Shown one piece after another: positions 6,034 to 13,269 of a DNA stretch of 15,122 bases (its first letter is position 1; each line of letters starts with the position of its first letter). The stretch spans positions 1 to 15,122 of the forward strand of contig CAYWKL010000022.1 of NCBI GenBank assembly GCA_964459095.1. The letters run 5' to 3'. The notes below the pieces were generated by a model. That model saw nothing but the letters and a program-made list of their open reading frames with translations. It made no database searches and had not been told where the DNA came from. Both the position numbers and the translations under genes were made by a program. Source of the stretch: CAYWKL01 sp964459095. Lineage in GTDB: Bacteria; Patescibacteriota; Microgenomatia; Daviesbacterales; UBA10151.

Positions 6034-8409
6034 ATGGCTGCCAATTCTCCACCAAATAACAATAACCCCAAGGTAAATCTTCAAACATTTCTAGCAAGAA
6101 TCAGAAGACTAACTGGATCTGTGAGAAACAAAGGTCAGGCAACCCAAGAAAACAAGCAACCGCTTCAAGAGTTTACTCCACAGGAACAAGCCCAAAGTTT
6201 TGCTAATCGGTTTAAAGGAGATACAAAAGAACAACAAATAAGGCGTATTGCAAGCCAACTAAAAAGAGATTTTGGGGAGTCCAGTGACTTTCTAACTCAG
6301 TTAACAAAAGTACATCCAGGCTATAGAAGTTTAAATCCTAAGCAAGTACTGGACAAATTATTGTCAACTTATGCAACACCGGACTACCAAAGAATTGATC
6401 CATACCTTGTTTCACTTGAGGCTGGCTATGAACCAAAGATTTTGGAAACTTTAGAACAGGAGAAAAAGAAAGAGGAAGAACAAAAGCCTATTGAAGAAAG
6501 GAAAGAAAAAAAGGAGGAGGAAAGAAAAAAAAGCATTGGAGGAGCAACGAAAAAACAAGAAGAAAAAACTGAAGAACAAAAAGCAGCAGCCAAAACAGAA
6601 GGCATCCCTGAACAAAAGGGCGCAGATGTATCTGCGGTACAAAAAACACAAGAAGCAGTAATACCTCCTCGTTGGGAAAACCTTAACTACAATACACAGC
6701 AAGAACAAACAGAGAGATTAATTAGGGAGCAAAGAGAGAAGACCCAAAAATTAATCAATGAAGAGAACAAAAGACGAGCAGAATTCTGGAAAAAACAGGA
6801 AGAAGAAAATGAATCACTTTTTACAAAAAATAGACGAAAAATGGAGGAAGCTTTTAAAAGCTCAAGAGAAAAACAAGTTAGATTATTTGAAAAACCAAGG
6901 AGAATTGAAAATAAATTCTATTCGTTTGGGAGAGAGCCCCAGGCCCAGCAAACCCCCTCTTATACCCCTAGTCCGTCTCTTGCAAACAGACCAGCACCGC
7001 GTATCCCGCTTTCCCCCCCTGGTTTGGGGAGAAAAGCCCCAGCATCTTTAGCTGGAACCCTGACAAAAACAACTGCTAAAAGATACCTTTTAATACCCCT
7101 TATCATAGCTATTTTAGTAATAGGATTTTTTACAGTGCTCTATCCTATTTTTGATAATCTTTTAAAATCCACAGCACTTTTACCTGCTGACCAAAACCAG
7201 GGAGAATTTTGTGCTTTAAATATTAATGCTTGTACATTTTACAGACTAAACGTCGGTGCCCAAATTGGAAATCCAGCTTTAGCAAACTTAGTTACAGATG
7301 TATCGGCAAAATCTGGGGTCCCTCCCTCTCTTCTTGCTGGAATAATAAGACTTGAGTCACCCGATGCTTTTGTTTCCTCAGATCCGAATTTTGTAGAAAA
7401 CGACTATCAAGCTTTTTGTACATCTAGCTCAGGTGGAGGACAATGCCTAGACATATCTGCAGACCACGAATATACCCCCTCAAACCCAGTGAAAGAAGGT
7501 GCTTGGGGCCTAATGCAGTTTCTAAAACCTACTTTCTATTCAACATACACTAGTAATAAAGCCGAAATTGATTCTAGATTCAATAAGAATGGGCTAACAA
7601 CTGATGTTTTACCTCAATCTTCCTCTGGATCCACAGGTCCTAGTGATAAGCTAAGAATATATTCAATTCGTGATTCAATAATAGCAACCGCTTATAAATT
7701 ATTGAATGATAATGATAACCCTGACAAAAGCTGGGATGAAAGAGTAATAAAAAAAGTTGCTAAAAACTATTATGGAGCATGCGCTATCGAGTCTGGAGGA
7801 AAGATAATCGGAGATTATTGCAATGATCTATGGACAAGTTATTCAGCCTGTAAAACTCGCGGACAAGGAGTAGGTTCAGGCCCACTAGGCCTAACTGTTA
7901 CATGTCCACTTGACCCTGTAAATAACGAAAATTTTGCAATTTCCACCGGAACAGCAAAAAATCCGGTGAATGGAAAAGGGCACGGCGGTATTGGTTATGC
8001 AGCTTGCGTATCTCCTCCTTATGCATCTTGTCCATATTCCCCACAGCTTAAAAGCGCAATAGATGTTGTCCTCCAAACAGGAGCTACTGCTGGAGCACCA
8101 GTGTATCTGCCTTTTATTAACGGAAATCAATCTATCGAGTGGAACTTGATACAAGGCCCAACCCACATTGCCACGGCAAACGGCACTTCCTGGGGGTATA
8201 AAATGGTTTATGAAGGGAATTATAATGGGAAAAAATTAACTTTGGATTTAACTCATTTAAGTTCTAATATTAGTAAAAGTCAAACTTTACGGTCAGGGGA
8301 CAAAGTTGGGGTAGTATCATCTCAAGTTCCTCATTTACATACTGCAGTAGCAGTGGACGGAGTCTGGGTCGAAGCAGCCAAAGAAGCATTTATGTGTTTT
8401 AAGGAATAA
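6034..8409 (+). CDS. Membrane-anchored lytic transglycosylase with M23-like domain
   Basis: A 791-residue cell-wall enzyme that would play the VirB1-like role of opening peptidoglycan for the secretion machine. Residues 1-345 are cytoplasmic, highly charged and largely Lys/Glu/Gln coiled-coil-like with a Pro-rich end. One membrane segment lies at about 352-372 (IPLIIAILVIGFFTVL), giving an external C-terminus. Residues about 415-600 are an SLT lysozyme-like domain with catalytic Glu441 in GIIRLESPDAF and the AWGLMQF motif at 490-496. Residues about 640-791 resemble an M23/LytM peptidase: AID (Asp677), THL (His741) and HLH (767-769). The first zinc-binding His of HxxxD is replaced by Lys673, so this half may be inactive. 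A TTG at 6019 is in frame, but ATG 6034 avoids starting inside the tandem repeat. Confidence 0.85.
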   Translation: MAANSPPNNNNPKVNLQTFLARIRRLTGSVRNKGQATQENKQPLQEFTPQEQAQSFANRFKGDTKEQQIRRIASQLKRDFGESSDFLTQLTKVHPGYRSLNPKQVLDKLLSTYATPDYQRIDPYLVSLEAGYEPKILETLEQEKKKEEEQKPIEERKEKKEEERKKSIGGATKKQEEKTEEQKAAAKTEGIPEQKGADVSAVQKTQEAVIPPRWENLNYNTQQEQTERLIREQREKTQKLINEENKRRAEFWKKQEEENESLFTKNRRKMEEAFKSSREKQVRLFEKPRRIENKFYSFGREPQAQQTPSYTPSPSLANRPAPRIPLSPPGLGRKAPASLAGTLTKTTAKRYLLIPLIIAILVIGFFTVLYPIFDNLLKSTALLPADQNQGEFCALNINACTFYRLNVGAQIGNPALANLVTDVSAKSGVPPSLLAGIIRLESPDAFVSSDPNFVENDYQAFCTSSSGGGQCLDISADHEYTPSNPVKEGAWGLMQFLKPTFYSTYTSNKAEIDSRFNKNGLTTDVLPQSSSGSTGPSDKLRIYSIRDSIIATAYKLLNDNDNPDKSWDERVIKKVAKNYYGACAIESGGKIIGDYCNDLWTSYSACKTRGQGVGSGPLGLTVTCPLDPVNNENFAISTGTAKNPVNGKGHGGIGYAACVSPPYASCPYSPQLKSAIDVVLQTGATAGAPVYLPFINGNQSIEWNLIQGPTHIATANGTSWGYKMVYEGNYNGKKLTLDLTHLSSNISKSQTLRSGDKVGVVSSQVPHLHTAVAVDGVWVEAAKEAFMCFKE

Positions 8410-8411
8410 AA

Positions 8412-10064
8412 ATGAAATTTAATATTTTAACTTTTTTAACAACATTTTTAATCTTAACTATCTTAATTGTTGGAGCTTTTTTTGGCTTTGTAGAAATTGG
8501 CCCAAATGTTATAGATAATGATAAAAGCGTCTTAGCAGCAACTACTGAAAAACTTTCTCCTATAGGCAAATCAGCTGACGGAACAAATATAGATGTATGG
8601 AAAATAGGAAACGGAGCGATCCCGGTTTTAATAGTCGGAGGGATGAATGGAAAGCCTGAAGGTGAAGGCATTGCTGTAGTAGAGACAGCCAGACAAGGTT
8701 TTGAAGAAGGAATTACATATAAAGTCCCCGAAGGAGTAACTGTTTATTTTATTCCACAACTTACGTATAGCGCTAAAGGATTAGGGTTTAATTTCAACAA
8801 TAAAGATGTAAACAGAAATTTTGATTCAAAAACTGTACCTGGAGGAGAATGGACCCCCCTGGGTTGCTCTATAAACAGATATGCAGCATACCCTGGTCAC
8901 TTCGATACAACATCCTGCGCTGACAAGACTAAGTTTACAGTGATAACTGCAGATGGTCCAGTTTCTAAAACTACTGCTGAATGGTTCCCTGCCTTCTGTA
9001 AAAACATGGCTAAAAGTCAGACTGCTCAATTTACCTGCGCACCTAACGCCCCAGGAGAAAAACCTTACTCTGAACCTGAAACAAAAGCAATAATCGATTT
9101 CATTAAGGACAAAAACATTAAATATGTTTTATCATACCGTGCAAATAGGAATGAAGTAACTACAAGTAATGCTCCTCCCGGAGAAAAATTACCTGCTGCT
9201 GACCAATTAGCAAATATAATCGCTTCAACCACTGGTAAGAAATATCTGACCTATTTTGTGGATTACCCGGTTAACGGACAGTTCATGGATTGGTTACAAG
9301 ATCAAAATATTCCCGGAGTTGAAGTAGAAATTCCAACTGTGGAACCTCAAGAAATTACCTCTAATTTAAATGCAATCCAAAAAGCTCTTGAATGTATAGC
9401 AAGCGGAAACTGCGCAAGCGGCACAGATATTACAAACACCTCAACTGATGTTTGTACAGGATTAAAATCAGTTAACCCAGGAGCATTCTTTTGCCAAAGT
9501 GATCCTAAATGGGGAGGGACTAACGCTCCTCGTTCCGGAAGCGACCAAGGCTGTAATCTTGCACATGCAGGTTGTGGGCCTACAACTGCAGCGATGATTT
9601 TAGCTAGAACTGGTTACGCTAAATTCCCTACGCAGAATGACTGGGGAGGGTTAAATTTAAGTAACTTAGATGGCCTAGATGCAAAAGGACAAGAAGTTAA
9701 TCCTTTAACTGTAGACCATCTTTTTGCAGCAGGAGGCTGGCGACCTGCACGTCCTAATTATTGTGGATCTGATTTTTATGGTTTTACTACCTGGCTTACT
9801 AAAATTGGATATACTGTTAAACCTGTGGGTATAAACATGAAAGAAATAGCAGATGCAATACAGGAGGGGTATACTTTAGCAGTAAGCGACAACCAATACG
9901 GAGGGCACTTATACGGCATCTCGGGTGTAGATCTCTCGTCAAATACACTTACAGTTTTTGATCCTGCACAATGCACTACGGGCGGAGATGTAAAAGTAGA
10001 TTACACAACCTTTTCTGGGCAAGGGGTTAAAGCGATCTGGGGAGTAAAAAACAATGGATCTTAA
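8412..10064 (+). CDS. Anchored M14-like / C39-like peptidase fusion
   Basis: A 550-residue protein with an N-terminal membrane segment (about 6-27), so most of it lies outside the membrane. Residues about 45-325 resemble an M14 zinc carboxypeptidase: LIVGGMNGKPEGEG, then VTVYFIPQLT, then DVNRNFDS (NRNF at 134-137) and a late GVEVEIPT (Glu306). The HxxE histidine is Asn79 and the second metal-binding His position appears to be Tyr242, so zinc binding is probably lost. Residues about 350-550 look like a C39-like cysteine peptidase: AGCGPTTAAMIL (Cys388), GGHLYGISGVD (His499) and TVFDPAQ (Asp517), a plausible intact triad. It starts 2 bp after the previous stop with AAGGA at 8401-8405. Targets could be peptidoglycan peptides, pilins or surface proteins. 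Confidence 0.75.
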   Translation: MKFNILTFLTTFLILTILIVGAFFGFVEIGPNVIDNDKSVLAATTEKLSPIGKSADGTNIDVWKIGNGAIPVLIVGGMNGKPEGEGIAVVETARQGFEEGITYKVPEGVTVYFIPQLTYSAKGLGFNFNNKDVNRNFDSKTVPGGEWTPLGCSINRYAAYPGHFDTTSCADKTKFTVITADGPVSKTTAEWFPAFCKNMAKSQTAQFTCAPNAPGEKPYSEPETKAIIDFIKDKNIKYVLSYRANRNEVTTSNAPPGEKLPAADQLANIIASTTGKKYLTYFVDYPVNGQFMDWLQDQNIPGVEVEIPTVEPQEITSNLNAIQKALECIASGNCASGTDITNTSTDVCTGLKSVNPGAFFCQSDPKWGGTNAPRSGSDQGCNLAHAGCGPTTAAMILARTGYAKFPTQNDWGGLNLSNLDGLDAKGQEVNPLTVDHLFAAGGWRPARPNYCGSDFYGFTTWLTKIGYTVKPVGINMKEIADAIQEGYTLAVSDNQYGGHLYGISGVDLSSNTLTVFDPAQCTTGGDVKVDYTTFSGQGVKAIWGVKNNGS

Positions 10065-11022
10065 AGAAGTTTTAAAAAACAAAAGAATATTAATCGCAAT
10101 ATTTGCTCTGGCTTTATTTGGGTTAATTTTAATATTGGCTTTTTTAACAACTCAATTCTCAGTAAAAGTGGTAAGTATTACGCCTACATCAGAAGCGCAG
10201 GAAGTACCAACGAATACTACAATACAAATACTTTTTAATCGTTCAATAGATACAAGTAAATTTAAAGCAGAGTTCACTCCAGCAATTGAATATACTTTGA
10301 CTACAAAAGATCAAAATAAGCTAATTATTTTAAAACCTAAATTTGCGCTGACTGCAAGACAACTTTATTTAATTTCAATAACTAATCCTGTTAAATTTAA
10401 AAGTACATTTACTACAGTATTCCTACCATTAGATCAGTTGGCTGGAAAAACTTATGGCTATCCTGAAGGGCAAAGACAGCTGGATATTCAACAAGAAGGA
10501 CTTCTTAAGAGTTGGAATGCCATTTTAGACATCAACTCCCAACTTCCAATTACAATGCCTACTTTTAGCGCTAGATATGTTAGTAAAACAAATGTTTACA
10601 TAGTAAAAATGCTGGGACCAAATCCTGAGAAATCCCGCCAGGATTTTTTAGATTGGGTAAAAAGCCAAGGAGCAGACCCAGATAAAATGCCTACATATTA
10701 TACAAATGCTAGCACTCCTGATTTTACCCTGGCTTTAATTAATATCCCAACTCCAACAACTATAGTTTCCCCTATTGAAATTACCTTTACAGACCCTGTT
10801 TTATTAAGTACTGCTGAAATAATTACTCTTTCACCTTTAACTCCTGCCTTTTTTAATTGGAATAAGGATGTAAATGTTTTAACAATTGTCCCACAGTCTA
10901 CTTGGGCTTATGAAACAAATTACCAGATTACTATCCCCGCAACTATTGAGCGCCAAACTGGAGGAACTTTAGGCCGCGAGTATAATATTAACTTTAAAAC
11001 TGAAGATTATACTGGTATATAA
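10054..11022 (+). CDS. Membrane-anchored protein with two Big_5-type Ig-like domains
   Basis: A 322-residue protein with a basic N-terminus and one membrane segment (about 11-32), then two beta-rich regions. Residues about 38-122 (VVSITPTSEAQEVPTNTTIQ ... YLISITN) fit the bacterial Ig-like Big_5 pattern of a 'P...v..n..i.i.Fn.pid' strand. Residues about 235-317 repeat this pattern. Between them is a segment with Arg/Lys and Trp that I cannot assign. It overlaps the peptidase-fusion gene by 11 bp and has GGGGAG at 10039-10044 as ribosome-binding site. The likely location is the outer face of the membrane, acting as a spacer, adhesin or structural part of the secretion apparatus. The Ig-like call is by pattern; no function is claimed. 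Confidence 0.75.
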   Translation: MDLKEVLKNKRILIAIFALALFGLILILAFLTTQFSVKVVSITPTSEAQEVPTNTTIQILFNRSIDTSKFKAEFTPAIEYTLTTKDQNKLIILKPKFALTARQLYLISITNPVKFKSTFTTVFLPLDQLAGKTYGYPEGQRQLDIQQEGLLKSWNAILDINSQLPITMPTFSARYVSKTNVYIVKMLGPNPEKSRQDFLDWVKSQGADPDKMPTYYTNASTPDFTLALINIPTPTTIVSPIEITFTDPVLLSTAEIITLSPLTPAFFNWNKDVNVLTIVPQSTWAYETNYQITIPATIERQTGGTLGREYNINFKTEDYTGI

Positions 11023-11023
11023 T
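11018..11023 (+). promoter_or_regulatory. Possible -10 element for the last operon gene
   Basis: A perfect TATAAT overlaps the stop codon of the preceding gene and ends 6 bp before the next ATG (11030), where there is no Shine-Dalgarno. The matching -35 region (about TAAAAC at 10995-11000) is poor. The match could be coincidence in AT-rich sequence or an internal start giving a leaderless message. Confidence 0.25.
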
Positions 11024-11029
11024 GAAATT

Positions 11030-11500
11030 ATGTCTCTAAATACAGTCAAAGGAAAAATAATTGCTGCAATTGTTGCTTTAGGCTTAATCCTTATCGCTAT
11101 CTTCATGGGAGGTTTGTACCCCAAACCAAGCTCTAGCCAATCACAAAGCTCAAATTCCCTACCTCAGGAAGTAGATCCTAACACTCCTCATCTTGTATCC
11201 ACAAATCCAAAGGGTTTAAAAGAAGGGGTGCTGATTACTCCTTCCCAGATTATAGAAATTAGCTTTTCCCATCCTATTGAAAACAGAGGTGAAGTTAAAT
11301 ATCAAGTAACTCCAGAGGTAGAATATAATATTGAGCTTACAGATGATAGGAAGACAGTTTTATTAAATCCAGTTAGACCTTATGGAACTGGAAGAGGATT
11401 TTCTTTCATTATTAAGCAAGACACTAAGTTTGATGGCGGAAAAAGACTCACCTCAGATGAGGTATTTAACTTTAACACAATTCCACATCGCGGGATTTAA
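11030..11500 (+). CDS. Small membrane-anchored Big_5-type Ig-like protein
   Basis: A 156-residue protein with one membrane segment at about 8-28, a Ser/Gln-rich linker (about 32-46) and a single Ig-like Big_5-type domain (about 52-150). Its core resembles the first Ig-like domain of the preceding gene. VTPEVEYNIELTDDRKTVLL here lines up with FTPAIEYTLTTKDQNKLIIL there, which suggests local duplication. It begins 7 bp after the preceding stop and is the last gene of the plus-strand operon. Its final 4 bp overlap the 3' end of the convergent dnaN. It is probably an extracytoplasmic structural or adhesive protein; the specific role is unknown. Confidence 0.75.
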   Translation: MSLNTVKGKIIAAIVALGLILIAIFMGGLYPKPSSSQSQSSNSLPQEVDPNTPHLVSTNPKGLKEGVLITPSQIIEISFSHPIENRGEVKYQVTPEVEYNIELTDDRKTVLLNPVRPYGTGRGFSFIIKQDTKFDGGKRLTSDEVFNFNTIPHRGI

Positions 11501-12609
11501 GATACCCTTACAGGCATAACAATATGCTCTGTGCCCATATCTGCTATTGGCCTTATTAAACATGCCGAGAGAGGTCCTGAGAATTCCATTGAAATTTGTG
11601 AAGTTGTTATTGAAGAAAGACTATCCAGCAAAAACCTAGAATTAAAAGCAACCTCCATATCCTCACCCTCAGCTTGAGCTTGTATCTTTGTTTCCTGACT
11701 TCCAAGTTCTTTTGTTTCTGAGCTTAAAACTATTGCCTCTTTTTTTACCGATACTTTTGTTATGTTTGCTGAATCTTTTGCAAAAATACTGGAGAGCTTA
11801 AGTGCCTTTATTAGACCTTCCCTCTCTATAATTATCCTTAATTTAAATTCTTTTGGGATAATTTTCTCCCAAGCTGGAAATTGCCCCTCAATTAACCTTG
11901 ATGAAACAAAAGTTTTGCCTATTTTAAAAACTATTTGGTTTTGACCCTCTGATGTTGAAATTTCAATTTTTTCTTCTAAATCCTCGCTTAGCTCTTCATC
12001 TATTAACCTAAACACCTCTTCTAAGCTTCTTTTTGGAATTATCACTCTTAAACTTCCCTCACCTTCTAAATTCATTTTTTTATGAGACAATCTAAACCCG
12101 TCTGTTGCCACAAGCTCTAGCGATTTTTCTTTGACTTCAAACAACACTCCTGTTAAAACTGGCCTGCCCTCATCTACTGCTGAAGCATAAGTTACCTCAG
12201 GGAGTGCTTTTTTCAAAAGGCCTGCAGCAATCTTGATTTTCCCCTCCCCAGAAAGGGGAATTGAGGGGAACTCAGAAGGGGGAAAAGTGTTTAAGCTCGC
12301 TTTAAAATTTGCTGCAGAAAGTTTTAATAACCCTTCCTGTGTTTCTAAGTCTATATTTTCCTCAGGCAGCGAGCCTACAGCTTCAAGCAAAGTTTTAGCA
12401 GGAACGCATACTTCCCCTTCTTGTATAATATTTGCCTCAGTGGCCTTCACAACTCCTAACTCAAGATTGGTGGCAGAAAGTTTTAAGCTCCCTTTCTCTC
12501 CTTGAAGTAAAACACAGGACAAGACTGGAAGGGTTGAGCGCACTCCTAGAGACCTTGAAACTGCTTGCAAACTTGGAAATAAATCTTTCTGTTCTATAGA
12601 AACTTTCAC
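11497..12609 (-). CDS. dnaN: DNA polymerase III beta subunit (sliding clamp)
   Basis: A 370-residue sliding clamp, the usual length. The ring-shaped dimer tethers DNA polymerase III to the template. Recognisable clamp features include the N-terminal MKVSIEQKDLFPSLQAVSRS, the first-domain LPVLSCVLLQ, the interdomain EFPSIP, the second-domain PVLTGVLFEV with LVATDGFRLS, and the C-terminal MPVRVS, close to the conserved MPMR-type end that lines the protein-binding pocket. Translation starts at GTG (12609), overlapping the TGA of the upstream nuclease gene (GTGA). AAAGGA lies 6 nt before it, so coupling is likely. Its 3' end overlaps a convergent gene by 4 bp. Its position beside dnaA and an origin is standard. 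Confidence 0.97.
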   Translation of the reverse strand: MKVSIEQKDLFPSLQAVSRSLGVRSTLPVLSCVLLQGEKGSLKLSATNLELGVVKATEANIIQEGEVCVPAKTLLEAVGSLPEENIDLETQEGLLKLSAANFKASLNTFPPSEFPSIPLSGEGKIKIAAGLLKKALPEVTYASAVDEGRPVLTGVLFEVKEKSLELVATDGFRLSHKKMNLEGEGSLRVIIPKRSLEEVFRLIDEELSEDLEEKIEISTSEGQNQIVFKIGKTFVSSRLIEGQFPAWEKIIPKEFKLRIIIEREGLIKALKLSSIFAKDSANITKVSVKKEAIVLSSETKELGSQETKIQAQAEGEDMEVAFNSRFLLDSLSSITTSQISMEFSGPLSACLIRPIADMGTEHIVMPVRVS

Positions 12610-13067
12610 TCTTCTTCCTTTCTACTTGACACAAACTTGTTGATTTCCTCCTCAGTCACTTTAATTAACCTAAAATGAATCCTCCCTGATGTGATTAGGT
12701 TTTTAATATGTTTTTCCTCATCTGTCAACACATAGGCTGATCCGGACTTCACCTCAATGAAATCTATTCTTTCATTGTTTTTAATTCCTATAAAATCAAT
12801 TGGCCAGCCTAAAGGAATGATCCTATCATAGTCATATCTAAGCTCTGCATAAGTCAAAAGCTCTGCCATTTTCCCTTTTTGAGGATTAATTGACCCTTGA
12901 ATAGTCTGAAGAATTTTTAAAGGAAGGCTCTCAACTTGTCTATAAAGGTCGATTAAATCTTGAGGCATTTGAGAATCTGATTTTCTTGAATGGAGTCTTC
13001 CGAGGAGGTATGCAACTAAAAGCCCTAAAATCGCAATTCCTATTATTATCCAGGTAGTAGCTTCCAT
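12606..13067 (-). CDS. Membrane-anchored Holliday-junction-resolvase-like nuclease
   Basis: A 153-residue protein when started at ATG 13067. An N-terminal membrane segment (about 6-23) and a short basic stretch (GRLHSRK) precede a PD-(D/E)xK-like nuclease domain. The likely catalytic residues are Glu69 in GKMAEL, Asp91 in PIDFIGI, and Glu105/Lys107 in DFIEVKSG, the pattern of the Holliday junction resolvase-related (Endonuc_Holl) family. It would cut DNA near the membrane; the actual substrate is unknown. Longer in-frame starts at 13094 (TTG) and 13085 (ATG) overlap a DnaA box and a TATAAT, so I prefer 13067. It precedes dnaN with a 4-bp overlap. Lying between oriC and dnaN, it may be co-regulated with replication initiation. 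Confidence 0.8.
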   Translation of the reverse strand: MEATTWIIIGIAILGLLVAYLLGRLHSRKSDSQMPQDLIDLYRQVESLPLKILQTIQGSINPQKGKMAELLTYAELRYDYDRIIPLGWPIDFIGIKNNERIDFIEVKSGSAYVLTDEEKHIKNLITSGRIHFRLIKVTEEEINKFVSSRKEEE

Positions 13068-13076
13068 TAGAAAGCT

Positions 13077-13105
13077 ATTATACATTATCCACAACTTTCT
13101 TTAGA
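13077..13105 (-). promoter_or_regulatory. Candidate promoter of the nuclease-dnaN operon, overlapping a DnaA box
   Basis: On the minus strand a perfect TATAAT (13082-13077) ends 9 nt before ATG 13067, with a poor -35 (TCTAAA, 13105-13100) at 17 bp spacing. The consensus DnaA box at 13085-13093 sits in the spacer, so bound DnaA could block RNA polymerase. The transcript would be leaderless or nearly so. Confidence 0.5.
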
Positions 13106-13269
13106 CTAAATCTTAGTTATTTAAAAAAGTAGTAGTATTAATAGAGAATGTTGATATGTTTACAATTCTTAAAAAGCCTCTTTGGATTCGTTTTTGTTTC
13201 GTGTTGAAAAGAAGAGTTTTTTGTGGATAAGTCTGTGGATAAGTTGTTAATAATTTGTGGAAAACTTAT
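13085..13269. other. Candidate replication origin (oriC) with DnaA boxes
   Basis: The intergenic region after dnaA holds three consensus DnaA boxes: TTATCCACA at 13085-13093 (plus orientation), and TGTGGATAA at 13222-13230 and 13234-13242 (12 bp apart, minus orientation). A one-mismatch TGTGGAAAA follows at 13256-13264. Between the outer boxes is AT-rich DNA (about 13100-13175) that could be the unwinding element. A DnaA-trio-like run, AAG TAG TAG TAT TAA TAG, lies at 13127-13144 with one unit (TAT) off pattern. It is about 80 bp from the box pair, so its role is uncertain. Location between dnaA and dnaN and the box clustering support oriC. Confidence 0.75.

Noticed and set aside
6451..7051. 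Alternative frames within the Lys/Glu-rich part of the transglycosylase gene
   Set aside because: Low-complexity A/G-rich DNA opens other frames; the main frame is continuous and carries the conserved domains.
12235..12290. C- and G-runs inside dnaN that look like an inserted repeat
   Set aside because: The encoded stretch (FPPSEFPSIPLSGEG) fits the normal sliding-clamp interdomain region, so no insertion is needed.
13068..13094. Extended N-terminus of the nuclease from a TTG or an upstream ATG
   Set aside because: The extension would be encoded by a DnaA box and a TATAAT promoter element; ATG 13067 is more plausible.
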